From contig AP018269.1 of NCBI GenBank assembly GCA_003994795.1, forward strand, positions 682,001 to 746,000: a stretch of 64,000 nt of DNA, given 5' to 3'. Each line of letters opens with the position of its first letter. Position 1 is the stretch's first letter. Both the position numbers and the translations under genes were made by a program. A model generated the notes under the pieces. That model was not told the DNA's origin, made no database searches, and saw nothing but the letters and a program-made list of their open reading frames with translations. The stretch is from Cylindrospermum sp. NIES-4074 (GTDB lineage Bacteria > Cyanobacteriota > Cyanobacteriia > Cyanobacteriales > Nostocaceae). Shown here one piece after another: positions 15,709 to 24,756 of this stretch.

Positions 15709-17673
15709 ATGATCTTGTTAATGGTCAGTTTATTTGCCTGCTTAGGAGCAAAATTAATTGCCGTATGTATTTCAAGTTCCCTGTTGGCAAAAATCTGGAA
15801 AAAACAAGCAGATAATCGCAATATTCCCGACCTATATAAATGGGAAATCCAAAACTTTTTGCTAACCGAATTAGACAGAGAAACTGCCGAACGCCAGCGC
15901 ATTCAAATAGAACTAGAACAATTCTTGTATTGGCAACAGGTGATATTAGAATCTACGACTGACGGCATTTTAATAGTAGATGCACAAGGTAATATCACAG
16001 GTTTCAATCAAAAGTGTGTCCAGATGTGGCGTGTTCCTGAACTACTCGTAGAGTCAGGAAATTACAAACAAGCTTTGAAAGTGGCGCTCAAACAGCTAGA
16101 AAATCCTAGAAAGTATCTATCTATAGTTAGAGAATTACACCTGCGTCAAGATGCTAAAAATTATGATGTGATCGCCTTTAAAGACGGGAGAGTTTTCGAG
16201 CATTATTCTCAACCGCAGTGCATTGGTAGCAAAGTTGTTGGTAGAGTCTGGAGTTTTCGGGATGTTACAGCTCACAAATTAGCAGAAGCCACTATTCGCC
16301 ATCAAGCTTTACATGATCCTTTAACCGATTTACCAAACCGAGCATTATTCAATCAGCAACTTACTGAGTCTTTAGTAAAAGCCCATCAAAGTGGCAATAA
16401 ATTGGCAGTTTGTTTTTTGGACTTAGACCGATTTCAAACTATCAATAATACCCTGGGTCATGCTATTGGCGATAAATTGTTGCAAGGAGTTGCCCAACGT
16501 CTGACAAAATGTCTGCAAGCAGGTGATATAGTTGCCCGCTGGGGAGGCGATGAATTTACAATTCTCTTGCCAAAAATTAGTGATGCTAAAGATGCCGTCC
16601 ATATCCAAGAAGAGATATTAGCAGCATTCAAACCAGGATTTGATATTGAAAATCACCGTTTATATATCAGCGCTAGTATTGGGATTGCTCTCTATCCTAC
16701 GCATGGAGAAGATGCAGAAACCCTAATTAAAAATGCTGATGCTGCTTTATATCGTGTTAAGTCTCAGGGACGAAATAACTATCAGTTTTATCAATCAGCT
16801 ATCAATTCACAAGCTTCAGAATTATTAAGTTTAAAAAATAGCTTGTATTCTGCCTTAGAGCGGCAAGAATTTAGAGTTTATTACCAACCGCAAGTGAAAA
16901 TCACCACCGGTGAAATCACAAAAATGGAGGCGCTACTGCGTTGGCAACACCCAGAGCTAGGTTTAATTCCTCCGAATAAATTTATCCCCATTGCTGAAGA
17001 GACAGGACTAATTATACCCATTGGGGAATGGGTTTTAAAAACTGCCTGTAAACAAAATAAAGCTTGGCAGAGTGCTTTTAATTTACCATCATTATCAGTA
17101 GCTGTTAATGTCTCTGCGCGACAATTTCACCAAACTAACTTAGTCAACTTGGTGAAGCAGATATTATCAGAAACCCAATTAAACCCCCAGAGTTTGGACT
17201 TAGAAGTTACCGAAACCCTTGCTATGGAAAATATTGCCTTTACTAGAAAGGTTTTGACTGAGCTAGGTAATATGGGAATATCTATTTCTCTAGACGATTT
17301 TGGTACAGGATATTGTTCTCTCAATTATCTGAAAAATTTTCCTATTCATACATTAAAAATTGACCGATCTTTTGTGTGTGATCTCACTAATGACAATAAT
17401 GATGCTGCCATAATCACAGCAATAATTGCTTTAGCCCATGCACTTAATTTGACCGTTGTAGCTGAAGGAGTAGAAACTGAAGAACAACGCAATTTATTGC
17501 GAATTCTTGAATGTGAACTTATGCAAGGGTATCTTTTTAGTCACCCTTTATCAGTTGAAGATGCTACGAGACTGCTGAAAAATTGCCAATCTCAGAGAGT
17601 TATATCTAATCCAGTTGAATACTTATCATTAGGACTAACGCGAGGTGATGCGGGGACACGGAAAGCTTTTTAA
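15709..17673 (+). CDS. PAS-GGDEF-EAL cyclic-di-GMP signalling protein
   Basis: 654 residues. It starts with one membrane helix (LLMVSLFACLGAKLIAVCIS), then a helical linker and a PAS domain (about 75-190, from ILESTTDGILIVDAQGNITGF). The diguanylate cyclase domain carries an intact GGDEF at 279-283 (RWGGDEF) and the LDLDRF metal-site motif. The phosphodiesterase domain starts near 385 and has EALLRW (EAL at 407-409), NVSARQF, LDDFGTGYCSL and VAEGVET, the residues needed for metal and substrate binding. Both domains look catalytically competent, so it could make or break cyclic-di-GMP, tuned by the PAS signal. It stands alone; no operon partner is seen. Confidence 0.93.
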   Translation: MILLMVSLFACLGAKLIAVCISSSLLAKIWKKQADNRNIPDLYKWEIQNFLLTELDRETAERQRIQIELEQFLYWQQVILESTTDGILIVDAQGNITGFNQKCVQMWRVPELLVESGNYKQALKVALKQLENPRKYLSIVRELHLRQDAKNYDVIAFKDGRVFEHYSQPQCIGSKVVGRVWSFRDVTAHKLAEATIRHQALHDPLTDLPNRALFNQQLTESLVKAHQSGNKLAVCFLDLDRFQTINNTLGHAIGDKLLQGVAQRLTKCLQAGDIVARWGGDEFTILLPKISDAKDAVHIQEEILAAFKPGFDIENHRLYISASIGIALYPTHGEDAETLIKNADAALYRVKSQGRNNYQFYQSAINSQASELLSLKNSLYSALERQEFRVYYQPQVKITTGEITKMEALLRWQHPELGLIPPNKFIPIAEETGLIIPIGEWVLKTACKQNKAWQSAFNLPSLSVAVNVSARQFHQTNLVNLVKQILSETQLNPQSLDLEVTETLAMENIAFTRKVLTELGNMGISISLDDFGTGYCSLNYLKNFPIHTLKIDRSFVCDLTNDNNDAAIITAIIALAHALNLTVVAEGVETEEQRNLLRILECELMQGYLFSHPLSVEDATRLLKNCQSQRVISNPVEYLSLGLTRGDAGTRKAF

Positions 17674-17724
17674 TAAGCAATGAGGTTTATTTGTGAGCCT
17701 TCAGCTATCAGCAGTCAGCAGTCA

Positions 17725-17812
17725 GCGTTCGACGCTCGCTCACGCCGTAAGCGCAAAGCGCAGGGTTGTCTGCGACACGCTCCGCGAACCGCCAACGCGT
17801 AGCGTTCCGCAG
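17725..17812. repeat. GC-rich palindromic repeat cluster
   Basis: A chain of short GC-rich palindromic modules (GCGTTCGACGCTCGCTCACG, GCGACACGCTCCGCGAACC, CGCCAACGCGTAGCGTTCCG) typical of Nostoc-type intergenic repeats. Related pieces occur at 28061-28119, 32881-32910, 42930-42955 and 58484-58533. A 65-codon frame across it is repeat-derived. Confidence 0.75.
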
Positions 17813-17952
17813 GAAAGTCTCAAACCGGGTTTTAGACAGAGTTTAAGGCTTTTGAGTTGGGGAGAGGAGACTTATACCAAAAGCAATTAGTATCATAAAT
17901 TTCTTAAGATTGCTGATAGCTGATAGCTGACGGCTGAATACCTACGATAGGT

Positions 17953-18492
17953 TTATTGTTGTTGTTCTGGTTCCTCTGTGGGTTGTGGTTTTTCAGGTTC
18001 TTGTGTTTCCTGTTGTTCATCAATTCGTTGAGTATTCGCTGCTTTTACCCAACCTTCTTGTCCGCTATCTTCCACACGAATCTTTTGCCAGACTTTATCG
18101 CTGCTTTCTTCCAAGATGATAACTGTTTGATTAGCTGCCGCCCCACCAACACGTTGAGCATCTTGTGTGGGTTCTGCACGCAACCTTAAGCCTGTAGGCC
18201 AAGTTATCCGCCCTCGGTAGGCTCCATCGGGTAATGCCTTTGCTGATTCCGTGGGAGTGGGGCTGGGACTGGGGCTAGGGCTAGCTTGAGATTTGGGGGT
18301 GGGTGTAGCTTTCACATTGGTCGCTTTTAGGTTTTTGGCTTTCACCGAGGTATTATCGTTAGCAAAAAGGGGTCTGGTTGGGGGTATGGCGGTGCGATTC
18401 ACGAAATAGAGAGCAACTGTGGCGCCACTAGCTATTAAAACTGCGATCGCTAAAAAGAACCCAAGTATAAATTTTAGTAAGTTAGAAAACAT
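17953..18492 (-). CDS. Membrane-anchored SH3 domain protein
   Basis: 179 residues from the ATG of MFSNLLKFIL (18492); the in-frame codons upstream lack a ribosome site. One membrane anchor (ILGFFLAIAVLIASGATVALYFV) is followed by a Lys/Thr linker and a Pro-Ser stretch (SPSPSPSPTP). A bacterial SH3 domain spans about residues 95-155 (GRITWPTGLRLRAEPTQDAQ ... VIILEESSDKVWQKIRVED ... EGWVKAANT). The tail is rich in Glu, Gln and Pro. Such domains bind peptidoglycan or proteins at the cell envelope, so an anchored periplasmic role is likely. It lies downstream of ycf46 on the same strand with a 170-base gap, so linkage is weak. Confidence 0.75.
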   Translation of the reverse strand: MFSNLLKFILGFFLAIAVLIASGATVALYFVNRTAIPPTRPLFANDNTSVKAKNLKATNVKATPTPKSQASPSPSPSPTPTESAKALPDGAYRGRITWPTGLRLRAEPTQDAQRVGGAAANQTVIILEESSDKVWQKIRVEDSGQEGWVKAANTQRIDEQQETQEPEKPQPTEEPEQQQ

Positions 18493-18662
18493 AGTTACTA
18501 CCTCAACACCACTAGTCAATAGTCAATAGTAATTCATGATTAACCATTGACTATTAACTCAGGAAAATTGACCAGAATTAGGGTAACAGGGTCGGGAATA
18601 ACGCAGAATTTTGTATATTTGTACCCTTAAACCCCACACTCCTCTTTTGTTGTGGAATGCGT

Positions 18663-20174
18663 TCACGTAGCGCGTCTGAGGCGATCGCTTAAAGGACTAT
18701 GTTTTGAGGCTAAACGCGCTCTCCCAGCCGCTGCCCATTCTTGCAGTTGCTGAATTTGCTCCACAGCAGTTCGCGCCAAGGGTATAATCTGACTCGCGGC
18801 TTCTAAAATATCGTCCGTAGCAAAATCTCGATTTTGGCTAAACCCTATATGCATCGCTTCAATTAAAGTTTGCTCAATCTCCGCCCCGGAAAAATCGGGG
18901 GTTTCGTATGCTAACCGGTCGATATCATAACTTTTCAAGTTGTGGGGGCGCAGTCGGGATAAATGAACATTAAAAATTGCTTTTCTTTCTTCTTGACTGG
19001 GTAAACCCACAAAGAAAATTTCATCAAATCGCCCTTTTCTCAGCATTTCTGGCGGTAGGGCTTGGATATCGTTAGCGGTAGCAACAACAAACACGGGGGA
19101 GGTTTTTTCCGCTAGCCAAGTGATAAAAGTCCCAAAAACTCTACTAGTTGTGCCTGCGTCCCCTTTGCTCCCCAATCCCGAAAAGGCTTTATCTATTTCA
19201 TCAATCCACAAAATACAGGGGGCGAGGGCTTCCGCTACTTGGATCATTTGCCTGGTGCGGGATTCCGATTCGCCCACTAAACCCGCAAATAATCGCCCTA
19301 CATCTAAGCGTAGCAGAGGTAAATGCCAGTGATGTGCGATCGCCTTTGCCGTTAAAGATTTCCCTGTTCCCTGAATACCCACCAACATTAAACCTCTGGG
19401 GTGCGGTAATCCGTACTGTCGCGCCCGTTCTGTAAATGAGCCTCCCCGGCGAATTAGCCAGTCTTTGAGGTTATCGAGTCCTCCTATATCAGAAATCTGC
19501 TCAGTGGCGGGGTAAAAGTCCAGGATTTGGGTTTGGCGGATGGTTTGGCGCTTTTCTTCCAAAACTAAATCCACATCCTCTGGTTGCAATTCTCCGTGAG
19601 TGGCGATCGCTCTCGCTAACACCCGGCGAATTCTTTCCATTGACAGCCCTTGACAAGAGCGCACCAAGTCATCTAAAACTTTGCCGGAAAGGGAGTTATT
19701 TGTGGCTTGTAATAAGCGTTCCACCTCCGTTTTAATTTCTGGGGCGGCGGGTAAGGGAAACTCAACGACAGTCAACACTTCCGTTAAGTCGTCAGGAATA
19801 GCGATGCGCGGTGATAGTAAGACAATATTTTTGGGTTGGGATTTCAGGATTCGGGCGAGATTGCGGAGTTTGCGTGCGATCGCCACATCATCCAAAAACC
19901 GATGATAGTCCCGCAAAATCAACACCGCAGGTGCAGAAGCTGATAATTTTTCCACAAACTCCAAAGCCTGCAACGGGTTACGCTTACCAAACCCTGCATC
20001 ATTAGGGTTTCCCTGGTAGCCATCGACAAAATCCCAAGTGTAGACGGGACGATTACCTTGGTTTGTCGCTTCTTCCCGAATAGCTGCTTCTACCCGTTCT
20101 TCTTCGTAGGTGGGAATATAAATCAACGGGTAGCGGGCGCGGAGTAGCAGTTTAAACTCTTCACGGAAGTTCAT
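18663..20174 (-). CDS. ycf46: Ycf46-type AAA ATPase
   Basis: 503 residues. The N-terminal half (to about 215) is the Ycf46-specific region starting [20 protein letters not shown]. The AAA core has Walker A GIQGTGKS (266-273), Walker B ILWIDEID (321-328), an arginine-finger region ([14 protein letters not shown]) and a C-terminal lid with [13 protein letters not shown]. Ycf46 is encoded in red-algal plastid genomes and conserved in cyanobacteria; the Synechocystis homologue Slr0374 has been linked to control of inorganic-carbon use. Length is standard. The ATG at 20174 starts the family's usual N-terminus. It is transcribed alone or with the SH3 gene. Confidence 0.92.
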   Translation of the reverse strand: MNFREEFKLLLRARYPLIYIPTYEEERVEAAIREEATNQGNRPVYTWDFVDGYQGNPNDAGFGKRNPLQALEFVEKLSASAPAVLILRDYHRFLDDVAIARKLRNLARILKSQPKNIVLLSPRIAIPDDLTEVLTVVEFPLPAAPEIKTEVERLLQATNNSLSGKVLDDLVRSCQGLSMERIRRVLARAIATHGELQPEDVDLVLEEKRQTIRQTQILDFYPATEQISDIGGLDNLKDWLIRRGGSFTERARQYGLPHPRGLMLVGIQGTGKSLTAKAIAHHWHLPLLRLDVGRLFAGLVGESESRTRQMIQVAEALAPCILWIDEIDKAFSGLGSKGDAGTTSRVFGTFITWLAEKTSPVFVVATANDIQALPPEMLRKGRFDEIFFVGLPSQEERKAIFNVHLSRLRPHNLKSYDIDRLAYETPDFSGAEIEQTLIEAMHIGFSQNRDFATDDILEAASQIIPLARTAVEQIQQLQEWAAAGRARLASKHSPLSDRLRRAT

Positions 20175-20274
20175 AAATAGCTATTAGTGGTGATTACTTC
20201 TTATCCCATTTTTAAGGGTTGTATTCACTCTCACAACTAAAAACCAATATCGCCATTCTCCATTAGCACCCGCA

Positions 20275-20356
20275 CCCACCTGGGAAGGAATTCCCATAAA
20301 ACAGGCTGAAACCCTTTCTCAGTCGTCTTTAGACTCAGAATTCATTCTGAGGCGGA
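20275..20356 (+). repeat. Dispersed palindrome-bearing repeat, copy 2
   Basis: From CCCACCTGGGAAGGAATTCC through GGCTGAAACCCTTTCTCAG to GAATTCATTCTGAGGCGG. It matches the copy at 7421-7539 at both ends but lacks the internal GACGACTTCGGCTATTAGCC arm. It lies between ycf46 and the OLD-type gene. Confidence 0.65.
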
Positions 20357-20399
20357 CGTGGGCGATAGACAATAATTACAGTTGTGGGTGCGATCGCTT

Positions 20400-22367
20400 C
20401 TAATAATTAAGCATCTTTGCCACTTCTTCAGCAAGCCCCAATAAGAAATCGGGTTTATACTCAACTAACCATTTTGTTAGTTGCTCAGAATGTTTTGGTT
20501 TTCTAAACTTGAATTTTCTATTAGAAAAGTTTGAAAAAAGTTGTTCAAGAATATTAGAAGCATGAATTGTATATAACCATTCTTCTTCTGAAATTCCTTT
20601 TTCTCTTTTCTTCTTTTCCAGCCATTCTTCAACCTCAAGACTGGTAATATGTATTGATAGCGGTTCTTGTAGAGATTCTTGTAGAGATTGATTTTCTGCA
20701 TTAAAGACTGCTGCTATTGCTTCCGAATCAAGTAGATAATTTTCATACATACACCGAGACAGAAATTCAACAGGTTTCCCACTTTTCTCCCACCCCCGCA
20801 AATTATCCTTTTCTTCTTCTGTTCTATTTTCACTATCAAAAAGGAATCCAATTGCAGGAGGAAATAAGCCTGTTCCACCGCTCAATTTTTGATAAATATC
20901 AAATATAATCTTAGCGCGTGTACCTTGAAAGTCACCAGTATTTTTAACACCAAGGATTTTAGTACCTCTCAACTGTTTATCTAATACCTTCTTAAGTATT
21001 AGCGGAAAGCATTTTTCTTCAGTTTCCCCTTCTACCCAAAGAATGTTATCAGCACCGAAAACATCAGATAATCTAACACCAAGTTCATCCAAAATGTCTT
21101 GTTGTGATTCTATCTCTTTTGAGTTGACTACCGATGCAGTAGTTTCACAATCTTGATATTGCAGCTTGATAATATTAGATGGATCAGCCGTTGTGATAAT
21201 ATCTGGTGAATGAGTAGCAATAAAATATTGATGCTGCGGAAATTGTTTAATAGTCTCTATAAGTTTTCTCGCTGCACCTGGATGTAAAAAAGATTGTGGT
21301 TCATCAATAATTATTGTTCTAGCTTCTTCAGAAGAAACTAGGATATATACAATTGCTAAGACTTGACTAACTCCACTTCCACATAATGATAGAGGAAGTG
21401 ATAAATCATCTCTGTTAAACTTAGGTTCTATTGTCCAAACTATGATTTCAACATCTGAATTATCTCTCGGTACTACAGAAATCCACTTAATTTCAGGTAA
21501 AATCCTTGAAACTAATTCATTGAATTGAGCAAACATCCCTGGATTTTTGCCCTGTAATATACATATTACTTCAGCAAGATTAGAAGCGTCAGTTTTAAGT
21601 CCATTATTATTTTCAAATTTACAAACACCAATATTTAGTCGTTCAGCTTTAAACCTGTAAATACGGCTTAGATATATATCAAAAATTTTGTAACCTATAC
21701 TATTTTCAAATTTGGAATTCTCTTTTTTTATGTATCCGAAGTAACCTTCTGATTCTGTTTCTAATATATAGAAATCTTGATGCTGAGTATTATATTCAAT
21801 TTGCAAAAGTTCCAAATCTTCTGGATTCTTCCAAACTTCATACGTTTCAAAATTGAGTAATTTAGTTAAGCTTATATCATCCATTATTTTATTAGCATAA
21901 AGAAATAAATTTATTTCTTTATTATCCTTATCTAAAGAAATTTTGAATTTTGTAAATTGTTCCTTCACAAAGTTTATACGTATATTTTTTTTGGATTTAT
22001 CTTCTTCGTCCTCACTACTATTTTGAGCAGCAAGAGAGTTTAGACATTCTGTAAATTCTTTAGTTATTCCTGGAATAGGAATACCAATATCAGTAGATAT
22101 ATATTGGATAAAATCTCGCCATTCTCCTTTTCCAATATGCAAAGTAATTTTGATTTTTGATTTTTGTTCTATCGTCGAACTCTTATTTGGTAATGTCTTA
22201 ATACTTTTATGCGGATGATCTTCAAAATCTAGTGTCAGTACCTCAAGTAAAGAAGTTTTACCTGCATTATTTCTGCCAACAATAATATTGATACCTGGCG
22301 CAAATTCCATCTCCCCAGAGTCGGAATAAGACTTATAGTTAAAGACTTGCAGCGTTTTGATAAACAT
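20400..22367 (-). CDS. OLD-family ATPase-Toprim nuclease
   Basis: 655 residues. The ATPase half has Walker A GRNNAGKTS (31-39), signature region LCGSGVSQVLAIVYIL and Walker B TIIIDEPQSFLHP (Asp355), followed by ATHSPDII. The C-terminal Toprim domain has the acidic VEGETEEK (Glu446) and FLFDSENR (Asp511, Glu513), the expected metal-binding positions. OLD proteins are ATP-controlled DNA nucleases; one class is GajA of the Gabija defence system and others are phage-exclusion proteins. No UvrD-like GajB is adjacent, so this is a solitary OLD protein of unknown trigger. The DNA is more AT-rich and the codon use more A-ending than in sbcC or ycf46, which suggests acquisition. Confidence 0.85.
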   Translation of the reverse strand: MFIKTLQVFNYKSYSDSGEMEFAPGINIIVGRNNAGKTSLLEVLTLDFEDHPHKSIKTLPNKSSTIEQKSKIKITLHIGKGEWRDFIQYISTDIGIPIPGITKEFTECLNSLAAQNSSEDEEDKSKKNIRINFVKEQFTKFKISLDKDNKEINLFLYANKIMDDISLTKLLNFETYEVWKNPEDLELLQIEYNTQHQDFYILETESEGYFGYIKKENSKFENSIGYKIFDIYLSRIYRFKAERLNIGVCKFENNNGLKTDASNLAEVICILQGKNPGMFAQFNELVSRILPEIKWISVVPRDNSDVEIIVWTIEPKFNRDDLSLPLSLCGSGVSQVLAIVYILVSSEEARTIIIDEPQSFLHPGAARKLIETIKQFPQHQYFIATHSPDIITTADPSNIIKLQYQDCETTASVVNSKEIESQQDILDELGVRLSDVFGADNILWVEGETEEKCFPLILKKVLDKQLRGTKILGVKNTGDFQGTRAKIIFDIYQKLSGGTGLFPPAIGFLFDSENRTEEEKDNLRGWEKSGKPVEFLSRCMYENYLLDSEAIAAVFNAENQSLQESLQEPLSIHITSLEVEEWLEKKKREKGISEEEWLYTIHASNILEQLFSNFSNRKFKFRKPKHSEQLTKWLVEYKPDFLLGLAEEVAKMLNY

Positions 22368-22542
22368 CTTGTATCACATAGTACTGAGTTAATTCTATTA
22401 TCAAGAATTTCACTTGATTTGCCAAGTAAAATTAAATAAACCCAGTACAGCAGTGCGTTAGGCGTTTGACAGATGCGAATAACGTAGAGAAACCGCAGAT
22501 ATTAAAGATGCTAAAATACAGAAAAACAGGGAAATTAAAATT

Positions 22543-22785
22543 ATGTCAACTAAAGAATTACTTATACAAGAAATTAGCTCAATGTCCGAAACAGAACTTA
22601 TAGAAACGCTGAATATTATCCGCTCAATAAAAAATAAACAATCTACCAAAGTGTCAAAACCTCAGCCACCCCATCGTCAAGGCTCAGGTAAATCTATTCT
22701 ACGCCATGCTGGAAAGTGGGTTGGTGATGACCTTAGAGAATGTTTAGCAATAGTACAATCTTCCCGTGGCTTGGCTGAATTTTAA
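22543..22785 (+). CDS. VapB-like antitoxin of a broken VapBC pair
   Basis: 80 residues: an N-terminal helical part (TKELLIQEISSMSETELIET) followed by KPQPPHRQGSGKSILRHAG and KWVGDDLRECLAIVQSSRG. The C-terminal piece is the toxin-wrapping segment seen in cyanobacterial antitoxins that precede PIN toxins. The gene is complete and ends two bases before the ATG of a PIN toxin that is itself cut short, so this antitoxin has lost its partner. It may persist as an orphan that protects against related toxins. Start is the ATG at 22543; no strong ribosome site. Confidence 0.65.
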   Translation: MSTKELLIQEISSMSETELIETLNIIRSIKNKQSTKVSKPQPPHRQGSGKSILRHAGKWVGDDLRECLAIVQSSRGLAEF

Positions 22786-22787
22786 TC

Positions 22788-22975
22788 ATGTACCTTCTAG
22801 ATACAAATCACTGTAGCTCTATTATCTTTGGTAATTTGACCGTTATTACAAAGGTAGAATCTATTGGTATTTCTAATGTTGCAATTTCAGCGATTACTGA
22901 AGGTGAATTATTATATATGGCTGAAAATTCGACATCAGTAGTAGACAATTTGGCAATAATTGAGGAGTTTAAGGA
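22788..22975 (+). pseudogene. vapC: vapC fragment, 5' part only
   Basis: The first 62 codons of a PIN-domain toxin: MYLLDTNHCSSIIFGN carries the first catalytic Asp (Asp5) and ISAITEGELLYMA the second acidic residue. The family is about 130-140 residues. Here homology stops near LAIIEEFKDY, exactly where the 3' end of an oppositely oriented PIN gene begins. The open frame continues 26 codons into the antisense of that gene, giving a chimera. Read as a toxin truncated by a rearrangement that joined two toxin-antitoxin modules. Confidence 0.75.
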
Positions 22976-23365
22976 TTACTCCAGCAGTTCAAACCCTTTT
23001 TCCCCCCGCAACTTTCTATCAAATGTTGCTGTTGTTGTACAACCAGACTGTTGAGAAACTGCACCAATTAAGAAATCTGAAAAGTCTGCACTTCCTTGTT
23101 TAAAACGCTGTAATGCTTGATAAACTACAGAGCGATTTTCTAATTCAAACACTGAGCATTGAAGCATCATTTCCAAAGTAGTGCTGATTTCTTCTCTACT
23201 AAATTGATAAGGTTTCCCGCGTAAAACCCAGACTAATTCACAGAGAACTATATTAGCAACAAAACATTGCTGCCCACATTCAATGATTCTAACAGCTTGT
23301 TCCCACTGCTGTTCATCATCTTTTGTCAGGTAGCGCACTAAAATATTGGTATCAACTCCAATCAC
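22976..23365 (-). CDS. PIN-domain toxin (VapC family)
   Basis: 129 residues from a GTG at 23365. Active-site carboxylates: MIGVDTNILVRYL (Asp5), NIVLCELVWVL (Glu), ADFSDFLIGA (Asp) and TATFDRKL (Asp). PIN toxins are metal-dependent ribonucleases, usually cutting tRNA or rRNA. The gene overlaps the antitoxin upstream by 14 bases, the usual coupling for such pairs. It appears full length. Its 3' end abuts the truncated vapC on the other strand. Confidence 0.88.
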   Translation of the reverse strand: MIGVDTNILVRYLTKDDEQQWEQAVRIIECGQQCFVANIVLCELVWVLRGKPYQFSREEISTTLEMMLQCSVFELENRSVVYQALQRFKQGSADFSDFLIGAVSQQSGCTTTATFDRKLRGEKGFELLE

Positions 23366-23597
23366 TTGATCCTGCTCTAATTGCTGCTTCCATTTCCTCT
23401 AAAGTTGCGGGAGTCATACCCGGACGATGTAAAATTCCTGATAAGCTTTGAACAGGGACATTTAGAGGGATAAGTTTGACTATCCCATTTTCATCAATGA
23501 CAAAATCAACCTTGCTACCCGTTTCAAGGTTGAGATAATCTCTAATTTCTTTAGGGATAGTTACTTGTCCTTGGGTCGTGATGATTTCACTAGCCAT
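23352..23597 (-). CDS. AbrB/MazE-type antitoxin
   Basis: 81 residues. The N-terminal SpoVT/AbrB swapped-hairpin fold is clear: ITTQGQVTIPKEIRDYLNLE then GSKVDFVIDENGIVKLIPL. The C-terminus (LSGILHRPGMTPATLEEMEA) is the toxin-binding tail. It probably represses its own promoter with the toxin as co-repressor, as in related modules. It overlaps the PIN toxin gene by 14 bases. Complete and probably functional. Confidence 0.88.
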   Translation of the reverse strand: MASEIITTQGQVTIPKEIRDYLNLETGSKVDFVIDENGIVKLIPLNVPVQSLSGILHRPGMTPATLEEMEAAIRAGSSDWS

Positions 23598-23642
23598 TAC
23601 TCAAATACCTTAGTTGAGTTCCTGACGAAATTATAAAGCGGC

Positions 23643-24152
23643 TTACGATTCTGGAAGTTGCTTTTTCAAATTTTCCAAAGAAGACCAACGACGGTCAACC
23701 AACTCATCAGAATTACTAGCAGCAACGGGTTTAATACCTGGACATTTGCGATCGCATAACTGACGCTGAGGAATTGCCAAACACATCTGCTCATACAACC
23801 ACTCGCTGGGATAAAAATAACCCTCCGGTGAGAGGGTTTCCAGCAAATCTTCCACAGCCACTTCCCTCTCTAAAGGCAAGTCTTCGGCTTGATTAGCCGT
23901 TTCATCCAACCAGATAATTTCCTGGGTATTAAGCGCCAAACGTTGATTGTATTGCTGCAAGCAGCGGTTGCAAGTACAAGTGATAATAGTTTCTGCCTGG
24001 CCGAACACTTGCAGGAAATTACCTTGATGCTGCACGCGGACAAAACCGCGCACTGGCGTCAAAGTTTCCAAACCAGGCAGAAACTCCTGAACTTGAATTT
24101 CCTCTGTCCGCTCCGGGGCCTTAGTTAGCTGCGGAATAAAAATTGCGTCCAT
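23643..24152 (-). CDS. DUF177 / YceD family protein
   Basis: 169 residues. It shows the YceD pattern: a beta-rich N-terminus (VQEFLPGLETLTPVRGFVRV), a zinc-binding-like CTCNRCLQQY, a carboxylate-rich stretch and the late motif CDRKCPGIKP with two further Cys. The family is linked to ribosomal protein L32 and 23S rRNA handling in bacteria and plastids. It lies 80 bases downstream of jag on the same strand, the last member of the rpmH-rnpA-yidC-jag cluster, as in many cyanobacteria. Confidence 0.85.
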   Translation of the reverse strand: MDAIFIPQLTKAPERTEEIQVQEFLPGLETLTPVRGFVRVQHQGNFLQVFGQAETIITCTCNRCLQQYNQRLALNTQEIIWLDETANQAEDLPLEREVAVEDLLETLSPEGYFYPSEWLYEQMCLAIPQRQLCDRKCPGIKPVAASNSDELVDRRWSSLENLKKQLPES

Positions 24153-24232
24153 AGGATTTGTGAGCTACCCTCACGAAAAATTAAACTAAATAAATAGCAA
24201 AATTGCTGATGCTACATTCTTATTTTAGCCAA

Positions 24233-24754
24233 TCAAATCTCAGCTTCAACTGCCGGACGCACAACCAAATGACGATGGGGTTCTTTACCACGACTAAAGG
24301 TTTCCAAATCCTCAAAGTCTTTAAAGAAATTATGAATTTCCCGTCGTTCAGCAGAACTCAGAGACTTAATTTCCACTTCTCTACCAGAAAAACGCGCTTC
24401 TTCGGCTGCTGCTGCTGCTAAATTGCGAATTTCCGCTTGTCTTTTGACACGGTAGCCATTTAATTCAATGGTGTAAGAAGCTTGCTGTGCCTCTGGTTGG
24501 TTCAAATTCAAAACTGAATTTGCTAGATACTGAATCGCATCTAATACTGAACCATCAGCGCCAATTAAAACACTAACTTCTTCAGTTGATAAGTTTCTGC
24601 CATCAATCGTCAACCAGTAGCTATCCACATCTGGAGACTCATGATTTAGAGACGGAGCAGTTTCTAAATCGCCCTTAATCTCTGTGTTAATCCCACTTAA
24701 CTTGAGCAGTGTTTTTAACCACTGCTCACCTCGTTGCATCGTAATGTTGCTCAT
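24233..24754 (-). CDS. jag: RNA-binding protein Jag/KhpB (KH and R3H)
   Basis: 173 residues. A short N-terminus (MQRGEQWLKTLLKLSGI) is followed by the KH domain with LIGADGSVLDAIQYLANSVL. The R3H domain near the end has SSAERREIHNFF and RHLVVRP, where the R3H core Arg-x-x-x-His appears in modified form. Jag/KhpB binds RNA and in other bacteria partners KhpA to control cell elongation or envelope genes. Its ATG is 2 bases after the yidC stop, so translation is coupled. A position next to yidC is the family norm. Confidence 0.9.
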   Translation of the reverse strand: MSNITMQRGEQWLKTLLKLSGINTEIKGDLETAPSLNHESPDVDSYWLTIDGRNLSTEEVSVLIGADGSVLDAIQYLANSVLNLNQPEAQQASYTIELNGYRVKRQAEIRNLAAAAAEEARFSGREVEIKSLSSAERREIHNFFKDFEDLETFSRGKEPHRHLVVRPAVEAEI

Positions 24755-24756
24755 GA

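Noticed and set aside
17693-17890. Plus-strand frame of 65 codons after the GGDEF-EAL gene
   Set aside because: It consists of GC-rich palindromic repeats and has no ribosome site or recognisable product.
20400-22367. Gabija system (GajA) call
   Set aside because: The ATPase-Toprim layout fits, but no GajB-type helicase gene lies on either side, so only a general OLD-family call is justified.
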